Below, piece after piece: positions 1 through 4,776 of a DNA stretch of 6,731 nt. Position numbers and translations under genes: made by a program. Positions within the stretch are counted from its first letter, which is position 1; each line of letters begins with the position of its first letter. This DNA is from an uncultured bacterium (GTDB taxonomy: Bacteria; Bacillota; Clostridia; Oscillospirales; Ruminococcaceae): assembly GCA_905214345.1 (NCBI GenBank), contig CAJMLV010000070.1, positions 1 through 6,731 of the forward strand, read 5' to 3'. Below the pieces are notes generated by a model. The model searched no databases. It worked only from the letters and a program-made list of their open reading frames with translations, and was not told the origin of the DNA.

Positions 1-47
1 CACCCCATTTGTTATTCAGTATATCATACTGTCTAACAAATGGGGTG
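1..47. repeat. Long symmetric hairpin, possible terminator or repeat element
   Basis: The arms CACCCCATTTGTTA (1-14) and TAACAAATGGGGTG (34-47) are exact reverse complements. Inside them CAGTAT (17-22) pairs with ATACTG (26-31). Only a 2-base mismatch (15-16 against 32-33) and a 3-base loop interrupt the symmetry, so 40 of 47 bases can pair. On the minus strand it lies downstream of the DUF2871 gene and could be that gene's terminator, but any T-run would fall left of base 1 and cannot be seen. On the plus strand no T-run follows directly. A dispersed palindromic repeat or the end of a small mobile element are alternatives. The pairing is seen directly; the role is inferred. Confidence 0.6.
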
Positions 48-72
48 CAGTTCACTGTGAGTGCCTGCTTTT
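47..72 (+). terminator. Small terminator-like hairpin facing right
   Basis: GCAG (47-50) and CACT (53-56) pair with AGTG (60-63) and CTGC (65-68) around a GTG loop, with a small internal loop (TT against C). TTTTCCTTT follows. This could end a plus-strand transcript arriving from the left and would be convergent with the minus-strand DUF2871 gene. The stem is short and imperfect. Its right arm plus T-run (59-72) is identical over 14 bases to the right arm of the strong terminator at 728-762. Confidence 0.4.
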
Positions 73-125
73 CCTTTATTATTGCTATTGACTAGGCGCA
101 GCGGCCAACACTTTGAAAAACCGAA

Positions 126-545
126 TCAGCCCTGTGCCGCCGATACGCTGCGCTTGATCTGCACCAGCAAAAGAACCAGACTGACGCCCAGCAGGATATG
201 CCCGATACCCGCAGTACCGGAGATTGCCGCATTCACCCCGGAGGAAAGTGCCGTTCCCAGGACCTGGTTCACGCCCCGTACCACGAACATGACAACGGTC
301 AGATTCAGGCCGACATGATAGACTGCCAGGATGCGCCCGGTTTTGGGGCCGGTGAAAGCAAAGTTCTTTTCCAGCAAAAGCAGCAGCAGGAAAAACACCA
401 TACCCAACATAAAATAATGGGTATGTACCACACCCAGAGTGGTCTTGCCGGTGAAGCCGTTGAACTTGGTAAATTCCCGGTAGAACACACCGCCAACCAT
501 GGCAAGGACAGCATAGAGCAGCGCCATATTCATATATCGCTTCAT
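126..545 (-). CDS. DUF2871 family small integral membrane protein
   Basis: This encodes 139 residues of unknown function, resembling the DUF2871 family of Firmicutes, whose members have about this length. Four hydrophobic helices can be seen, at about residues 7-22, 40-58, 72-90 and 109-129, with a Lys/Arg-containing tail (KR at 131-132). Helix 2 opens with a His-Thr-His motif (H41, H43); H77 lies in helix 3 and H116 in helix 4. That pattern could suit metal or heme binding, but this is only inference. The frame is open upstream to 644, but the chosen ATG at 543-545 has an AAGGAG site 8 bases before it, and the TTG at 644 is part of the -35 box. The gene is monocistronic with its own strong promoter at 616-644. 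The family call is recalled from sequence pattern; no function is claimed. Confidence 0.85.
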   Translation of the reverse strand: MKRYMNMALLYAVLAMVGGVFYREFTKFNGFTGKTTLGVVHTHYFMLGMVFFLLLLLLEKNFAFTGPKTGRILAVYHVGLNLTVVMFVVRGVNQVLGTALSSGVNAAISGTAGIGHILLGVSLVLLLVQIKRSVSAAQG

Positions 546-605
546 GATTATTTCTCCTTTTTCTTTCGGTTTCCTGCCAGCTATGGAGCAGATCGCGCCA
601 TACTG

Positions 606-638
606 AACAGCGTTCATTATAGAGGGTACCACGCTGTT
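606..638. promoter_or_regulatory. Candidate repressor operator, inverted repeat over the DUF2871 promoter
   Basis: AACAGCGT (606-613) and ACGCTGTT (631-638) are perfect 8-bp inverted repeats, 25 bp apart centre to centre. One arm covers the expected transcription start. The other fills the promoter spacer right up to the -35 box, so the -10 box lies between them. A dimeric repressor bound here would block RNA polymerase. The repeat is seen directly; repression is inferred from its position. The arms could also form a hairpin in DNA, but most of the second arm is upstream of the start site, so an RNA role is unlikely. The cognate regulator is not in the window. Confidence 0.5.
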
Positions 639-644
639 TGTCAA
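616..644 (-). promoter_or_regulatory. Consensus vegetative promoter of the DUF2871 gene
   Basis: On the minus strand TTGACA (639-644) is followed after exactly 17 bases by TATAAT (616-621), which is the full sigma-70/SigA consensus. The start site should fall near base 609, leaving a leader of about 64 bases before the ATG at 545. Such a perfect promoter would be very strong unless repressed, which fits the overlapping inverted repeat. The stretch between this promoter and the terminator at 728 shows nothing else. Confidence 0.85.
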
Positions 645-727
645 TTAAGCCATCCTCCTGTGCGAAAGACGACCGTCAACCTCATTCCCACTATGATTTT
701 TTGCACAGCCTCGGCGATTCCCGACAG

Positions 728-762
728 AAAAAGCAGGCACTCACAAGGGAGTGCCTGCTTTT
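728..762 (-). terminator. Rho-independent terminator of the sugar transporter operon (possibly bidirectional)
   Basis: AAAAGCAGGCACTC (729-742) pairs perfectly with GAGTGCCTGCTTTT (749-762) around a 6-base loop. Read on the minus strand, the GC-rich stem ends in five Ts (732-728), 68 bases after the stop codon of the binding-protein gene. On the plus strand the stem also ends in four Ts, so it could work in both directions. It separates the transporter operon from the DUF2871 promoter. Confidence 0.88.
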
Positions 763-830
763 CAGTCAAAAAGTTTGCGGCATCAGCCGGGCATTGTATC
801 CATCGTATACAGCATTTGCCTTTTGTTCAA

Positions 831-2480
831 TCAGGCGTTCTTGCTGTCCAGGAAAGCCTGCAGCTGGTCATGGACGGCCTGACGGATGGTTTCCAGACCG
901 GCAGCTTCTGCCTTCTGGTAGTATTCTTCCACCAGAGCCTGCGCGGCAGCGGGGTCCTTGGTCAGGCCCAGCATGATCTGGGGCTGGTATTCCGTCTGGA
1001 TAGCGGACACGGCTGCATAAGCGGTCTGCAGTTCGGGAGTGGCGGTGTTGTCGAAGGTAAAGCCGGCGATGGGGCTGGTGATGTAGGTGTCGGGGTCATT
1101 GCCGTACTTGGTGATGGCCTTGGCATCCTCGGGCAGGTCGGCGTTGGTGCGGATGAAGTTGGGGTTCCAGGTCATTTCGTAACCGGGGAAGGAGTAGTTG
1201 CTGCCTTCGATCTTGCGGTATTCATCTTCACCGACAGCTTCCCAGTCTTCGCCTTCGATACCCAGCTCGAACAGGTCATGGTTGGCGGCATCTTCAAACA
1301 GCCAGTTGATAAACTGCATGGCCTGGTCTTTCTTGGTGGACTGCTGCGGCACGCACAGGAAGTTCCAGGCAGTCAGCGGAGCAGACACGAAAGGCTCGCC
1401 GTTGCGCATGCCTTCGGTGTAAACATACACGCCCAGTTCGCCGCCCAGGGCTTCCACGGCGTTGGCATAATCGGTGTAGCCGGAGATATTGCCTTCAATG
1501 GCTGCCACCTTGCCCGCATAGAAGAGGTTGGTCTTGGGATCATCTTCGGTCTGGGCGTCGGGCTGGCTGTACTGCGCCCACTTGGTCAGCTTGTTCACAG
1601 CGCGGTCGGTGCGGGTGTTGGTGTTGTAAGGCGCCGGGAAAGCAGCATAGGCTTCGTCAGGGTCACCCAGAGTGGCAACGCCCAGGACAGTCTTGCCATC
1701 TTCCGAAACAGCGGCTTCCATCTCCATGCCGATGCCATAAGCGGACGAGTCGATGGAGAATACATTGGATTCACGCTTTTCGTAGATGTCATGGTCCAGC
1801 CAGTAGAAGCCACGGGTGCCGCCCACGCCGAAGGGAGCGACCATCTGCAGGGCACCGGCATCGATGTCAGCCTGGACAGCCTGGAGGTAGGCTTCCAGGG
1901 ACTCGTTGGAATCAATGGTAATGCCATACTTATCCGCCAGGTCCTTGCGGTAGGCAATGATGGGAATGTCTTCCGCCGCCTGGGTAAAGGGAATGGCGAA
2001 AATGTTTCCATCGGCGTCTGTGACCTGAGCCAGGTAGTCCTCATCAAAGGCCGCCTGCAGACCAGGGTATTCGGGGTTATTGAAGTACTCGTTCAGGCTG
2101 GCATAGGCGCCCTGGTTGTGCATGGTAGACAGATTCATCCAGTATGCGTCGAATACCAGGTCAGCTTCTTCCTGGTTAGCCATCATCAGGGGAATCTTTT
2201 CACGGTGGGTCTGGGAGTCGGACCAGATGATGTCCAGCTTGATGTTCAGGGTATCCTTGGTTTCCTCCTCAAACTTTTCCACCACCTTGTCGAAGCCTTC
2301 GGCCTGACCGAACATGTAGATCTTGAGGGTGGTTTCGGCCGGAGCGCCGGAAGCATTGCCGGAATTTCCGGCGGAAGAAGTTCCGGCAGAAGAGGTGCCG
2401 GAGCCGCCGCACGCCGCGAGGCTGACAGCCATAGCGCCGGTGAGAAGCAGGGCGCCTGCGCGTTTCAGGGTCTTTTTCAT
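831..2480 (-). CDS. Carbohydrate ABC transporter substrate-binding lipoprotein with C-terminal DUF3502 domain
   Basis: This encodes a 549-residue extracellular solute-binding protein that should capture a sugar or oligosaccharide and deliver it to the two permeases encoded upstream. The N-terminus is a lipoprotein signal: basic MKKTLKR, a hydrophobic core, then the lipobox LAAC with the lipidated Cys at residue 24. A Gly/Ser/Ala-rich tether follows to about residue 49, containing two TSSAG repeats. The mature part starts TTLKIYMFGQ, typical of family 1 binding proteins. The last 100 or so residues, from about GFTFDNT onward, match the style of DUF3502 found in LplA/LipO-type proteins. The ATG at 2478-2480 is chosen because AAGGAGG lies 9 bases before it and the signal peptide starts there; the frame is open further upstream but overlaps the permease gene. 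It is the last gene of the operon, 76 bases after permease 2, with a hairpin in the gap. The substrate is unknown. Confidence 0.93.
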   Translation of the reverse strand: MKKTLKRAGALLLTGAMAVSLAACGGSGTSSAGTSSAGNSGNASGAPAETTLKIYMFGQAEGFDKVVEKFEEETKDTLNIKLDIIWSDSQTHREKIPLMMANQEEADLVFDAYWMNLSTMHNQGAYASLNEYFNNPEYPGLQAAFDEDYLAQVTDADGNIFAIPFTQAAEDIPIIAYRKDLADKYGITIDSNESLEAYLQAVQADIDAGALQMVAPFGVGGTRGFYWLDHDIYEKRESNVFSIDSSAYGIGMEMEAAVSEDGKTVLGVATLGDPDEAYAAFPAPYNTNTRTDRAVNKLTKWAQYSQPDAQTEDDPKTNLFYAGKVAAIEGNISGYTDYANAVEALGGELGVYVYTEGMRNGEPFVSAPLTAWNFLCVPQQSTKKDQAMQFINWLFEDAANHDLFELGIEGEDWEAVGEDEYRKIEGSNYSFPGYEMTWNPNFIRTNADLPEDAKAITKYGNDPDTYITSPIAGFTFDNTATPELQTAYAAVSAIQTEYQPQIMLGLTKDPAAAQALVEEYYQKAEAAGLETIRQAVHDQLQAFLDSKNA

Positions 2481-2515
2481 GGGTTCTTTCCTCCTTAAGA
2501 TTACGTTTATCTTTT

Positions 2516-2531
2516 CCCGGCCGCAGCCGGG
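2516..2531 (-). other. Intercistronic hairpin between permease 2 and the binding-protein gene
   Basis: CCCGGC (2516-2521) pairs with GCCGGG (2526-2531) around a 4-base loop, in the 76-base gap. On the minus strand it is followed by AAAAGATAA rather than a T-run, so it does not look like a terminator. It sits about 20 bases before the AAGGAGG site (2490-2496) of the binding-protein gene. It may protect a processed mRNA end and raise the dose of binding protein over permeases; that role is inference. Confidence 0.5.
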
Positions 2532-2556
2532 GTTCAGACGGAATAAAGACTGATGC

Positions 2557-3468
2557 TCAGCCCTTGACGGAACCGACCATAATACCGCTGGTGAAGTACT
2601 TCTGCACAAAGGGATAGAGCAGAACGATGGGGCCGATGGTGACCATAGCGGTGGCCATCTTGCTGGTGGTGGTGGGCAGGTCCAGAGAGGAAATACCGAT
2701 CTGACCGGCCATCTGTTTGAGGAACTCCGTATTGCGCAGCATTTCCATGATCATGGCCTGCAGAGGTTTGAGGCTGGCCCGGTCAATGTACATCAGTGCC
2801 TGGAACCAGTTGTTCCAGTAGGCCAGTGCGTAGAACAGACCGATGGTCGCCAGCGCAGGGGTGGCGCAGGGCAGAATGATCCGCCACATGATGGTGAAGT
2901 CGTTGGCGCCGTCGATGCGGGCGGATTCTGCCAGGGATGCCGGGATGCTGGCAAAGAAGTTGCGCAGCAGGAACATGTTCCAGGGGTTGATCAGGATGGG
3001 AAGGATCAGTACCCAGATGGTATCCTTCATGTGCAGATAGCGGGAGATCAGCATGTAGCTGGGTACCAGGCCGCCGGAGAACAGCATGGTAAAGTAGACG
3101 AAGAAGTTGATCTTGCTGCCGTATTTCAGCTGTCCGGTGGAAAGCGGGTAAGCCAGCAGTACCGAGGCCAGAAGGCTCAGGGCAGTACCAGCCACCGTCA
3201 CAAAGATGGACACCGCATAACTCTGAAACACCTGGTCGGTCTGGAACAACAGGGTGTAAGCTTTGGCGGAAAATTCAGTGGGATACAGCTGGAATCCGTA
3301 GCGCGCCAAAGCGACCTCGCTGGTAAAGGAGGCCGAAAGGGCCATGATGAAAGGCACCAGGCAGCACACCGCGAAGAGAATGGCGATGAGGTAGCAAATT
3401 GCGCTGAGTACACGGTCCGATGCCGGTTTGCGGATCTTGACAGCCGCATTGGTCTTGACTGCGTTCAT
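2557..3468 (-). CDS. Sugar ABC transporter permease, LplC/YtcP-like (second permease)
   Basis: This encodes a 303-residue inner-membrane permease of the CUT1 carbohydrate importer class (MalG-like position). After a short basic N-terminus, a first hydrophobic helix lies at about residues 19-46 and several more follow. The cytoplasmic EAA loop, which docks the ATPase, is seen as ESA at 181-183, G187, I197 and LP at 199-200, with the family spacing intact. The C-terminus GIMVGSVKG is characteristic of LplC/YtcP-type permeases. The ATG at 3466-3468 is chosen because AAAGGAG (3479-3485) is 10 bases before it; the longer open frame to 3537 would overlap the previous gene. It starts 19 bases after permease 1 ends, so the two are surely cotranscribed, and it pairs with permease 1 to form the membrane channel. 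Confidence 0.93.
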   Translation of the reverse strand: MNAVKTNAAVKIRKPASDRVLSAICYLIAILFAVCCLVPFIMALSASFTSEVALARYGFQLYPTEFSAKAYTLLFQTDQVFQSYAVSIFVTVAGTALSLLASVLLAYPLSTGQLKYGSKINFFVYFTMLFSGGLVPSYMLISRYLHMKDTIWVLILPILINPWNMFLLRNFFASIPASLAESARIDGANDFTIMWRIILPCATPALATIGLFYALAYWNNWFQALMYIDRASLKPLQAMIMEMLRNTEFLKQMAGQIGISSLDLPTTTSKMATAMVTIGPIVLLYPFVQKYFTSGIMVGSVKG

Positions 3469-3487
3469 CAGATGTTGGCTCCTTTCT

Positions 3488-4456
3488 TCAGAAAATGGCA
3501 GAATCAGGTTCAAACCGACGGGCCAGTGCGTTTGCAACGTAGACGAAGATGAAACCGCAGACGCTCTGCACCAGTCCGACGGCGGTGGACATGCCGTAGT
3601 TATTCAGCTGCCGCAGCATGCGGTACACATAGGTGTCAATGACGTCGGTGGTGGAGAACAGCAGACTGTTGTCCTGAATCAGGCCGTAGATCATGCCGAA
3701 GTCACCATAGAAGATGCGGCCCACACTGAACAGGGTCATGAGCACGATGGTTGGTTTAAGCATAGGCAGGGTCAGATGAATGATCTGCTGCCAGCGGGAA
3801 GCGCCGTCGATCTCAGCAGCTTCGTAGATGCCGGGGTCCATGCCGGTGATGGTGGCAATGTAGACGATGGCACCGTAGCCTGCGCCCTGCCAGATCTTCA
3901 TGATGACCAGGATCACGCGCCAGGGGCCGGGGTCGGAGTAAAAGCTGATGTTGACACCGTGGTTAGCCAGGAAGGTGGAGAGCATACCGCCGTCCGCCTG
4001 GAGGAAGCCTTCCAGGAAGAGGGCGATGACCGCCCAGGAAACAAAGTACGGCAGGATGGACAGGGTCTGGGTGACTTTTTTCACCTTGGAGTTGCGCACT
4101 TCATTAAAGATGATTGCCAGTGCTACCGAAGCCACGGTGCTGAACACAATGAAAAGCACGTTCAGGTACAGGGTGTTGCCGATGACCCGCAGCAGTGTTT
4201 CCCGGGTACCGTCAGCCAGCAGGAACTTGAAGTTGTTCAGGCCGCCGAACTCTGACCCGAAAATGCCCTTGACCAGATTGAAGTTCTGGAAGGCCATGAC
4301 CAGGCCGCCCATAGGCACATAGCTGAACACCAGGAAAAAGAGGATACCGGGAACGGTCATAAGATAGAGAACCCAGTTCTTTCGGATTTCAAAAATAAAC
4401 CCGTGTTTGGGGCGCCGGATCGCGGGCGCCGCGGCGGTCTTTGTCTTTGCGGGCAA
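3488..4456 (-). CDS. Sugar ABC transporter permease, LplB/YteP-like (first permease), TTG start
   Basis: This encodes a 322-residue inner-membrane permease and is the first gene of the operon. A basic cytoplasmic N-terminus leads into RKNWVLYLMTVPGILFF, the usual opening of LplB/YteP-type permeases, with the first helix at about 29-47. The EAA loop is E212-A-A, G218, L228 and LP at 230-231, which binds the ATPase subunit. The C-terminus FEPDSAIF is typical for the subfamily. No ATG fits: the frame runs open to 4567, but only the TTG at 4454-4456 has a good ribosome site (AAAGGAG, 4466-4472, 9 bases upstream), and starting there gives the normal family length. The leader from 4567 is Pro/Arg-rich and includes the predicted promoter, so it is unlikely to be coding. 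It forms the heterodimeric channel with permease 2. Confidence 0.9.
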   Translation of the reverse strand: MPAKTKTAAAPAIRRPKHGFIFEIRKNWVLYLMTVPGILFFLVFSYVPMGGLVMAFQNFNLVKGIFGSEFGGLNNFKFLLADGTRETLLRVIGNTLYLNVLFIVFSTVASVALAIIFNEVRNSKVKKVTQTLSILPYFVSWAVIALFLEGFLQADGGMLSTFLANHGVNISFYSDPGPWRVILVIMKIWQGAGYGAIVYIATITGMDPGIYEAAEIDGASRWQQIIHLTLPMLKPTIVLMTLFSVGRIFYGDFGMIYGLIQDNSLLFSTTDVIDTYVYRMLRQLNNYGMSTAVGLVQSVCGFIFVYVANALARRFEPDSAIF

Positions 4457-4465
4457 TGCAGCCAG

Positions 4466-4472
4466 CTCCTTT
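4466..4472 (-). promoter_or_regulatory. Ribosome binding site fixing the TTG start of permease 1
   Basis: AAAGGAG on the minus strand lies 9 bases before the TTG at 4454-4456. The same AAAGGAG occurs before permease 2, with similar spacing. This decides the start in a frame that has no suitable ATG. Confidence 0.8.
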
Positions 4473-4537
4473 CTTGTGTGGATGCTTGACCGCGCGGCCT
4501 TTGGCGAGGGGCGCGGGCCGGTTGGCTTTCTGGCTTT

Positions 4538-4567
4538 ATGATACGGCAGCTCCGAGGCCGTCCTCAA
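4538..4567 (-). promoter_or_regulatory. Candidate promoter of the transporter operon
   Basis: On the minus strand TTGAGG (4562-4567) is followed after 18 bases by TATCAT (4538-4543), five of six matches to the -10 consensus. The start would be near 4531, giving a leader of about 75 bases before the TTG start. The modest -35 box suits an activator-dependent promoter. A better -35 (TTGACT, 4567-4572) is too far away, at 23 bases. Confidence 0.5.
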
Positions 4568-4596
4568 GTCAAAATACCCGTCCCGGGGGCGTTTGA

Positions 4597-4685
4597 TGGA
4601 TTTTCAGACACAAAAAAAGCCTGATTTTAAGCCATTTTCGACCGTGGTGTGGTTTTTCAGACACGGTTCGTTGTCTTTCTGACCA
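4597..4685. repeat. Direct repeats upstream of the transporter promoter, candidate activator sites
   Basis: TGGATTTTCAGACAC (4597-4611) and TGGTTTTTCAGACAC (4650-4664) agree at 14 of 15 bases and start 53 bp apart, close to five helical turns. A weaker third copy (4671-4685) agrees with the second at 10 of 15 bases and starts exactly 21 bp after it, the spacing known for tandem AraC-type half-sites. Relative to the predicted operon start near 4531, the first two repeats begin at about -66 and -119. Binding by the neighbouring AraC-family regulator is inferred from position and spacing. Confidence 0.5.
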
Positions 4686-4695
4686 TGCTGTCCCC

Positions 4696-4723
4696 TTGCC
4701 AAAGTGCCCCCGTGCCGTATAAT
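4696..4723 (+). promoter_or_regulatory. Promoter of the divergent regulator gene
   Basis: TTGCCA (4696-4701) is followed after 16 bases by a perfect TATAAT (4718-4723). Transcription should start near 4730, about 47 bases before the ATG at 4777. The third, weak repeat (4671-4685) ends just upstream of the -35 box, so the regulator could influence its own promoter. Confidence 0.72.
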
Positions 4724-4776
4724 GGAAACAGGTTAAAAATACACCGAATCTCCAAAAGAAGGATGTGCTCCCGGCC

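Larger units (their letters stand above)
4473..4776. promoter_or_regulatory. Divergent control region between transporter operon and regulator gene
   Basis: This stretch of about 300 bases holds no convincing gene. It contains a minus-strand promoter (4538-4567), direct repeats (4597-4611, 4650-4664 and a weaker 4671-4685), and a plus-strand promoter (4696-4723). The middle part (about 4592-4680) is visibly richer in A and T than the coding regions, with runs such as seven As at 4612-4618. No T-tailed hairpin or recognised riboswitch was seen. Confidence 0.7.

Noticed and set aside
198..2498. Very long plus-strand open frame (766 codons) antisense to the DUF2871 and binding-protein genes
   Set aside because: It crosses a terminator, a promoter and two well-supported minus-strand genes, and its product is a Gly/Val/His-rich shadow of their codon bias.
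4457..4567. N-terminal extension of permease 1 starting from the TTG at 4565-4567
   Set aside because: It lacks a ribosome site, is low-complexity Pro/Arg-rich, includes the predicted promoter, and lengthens the protein beyond the usual family size.
4567..4572. TTGACT as the -35 box of the transporter promoter
   Set aside because: It is 23 bases from the only good -10 box, well outside the usual 16-18.
4723..4738. Catabolite-repression (cre) like site TGGAAACAGGTTAA after the regulator promoter
   Set aside because: It lacks the central CG of the cre consensus and the match is too weak to claim.
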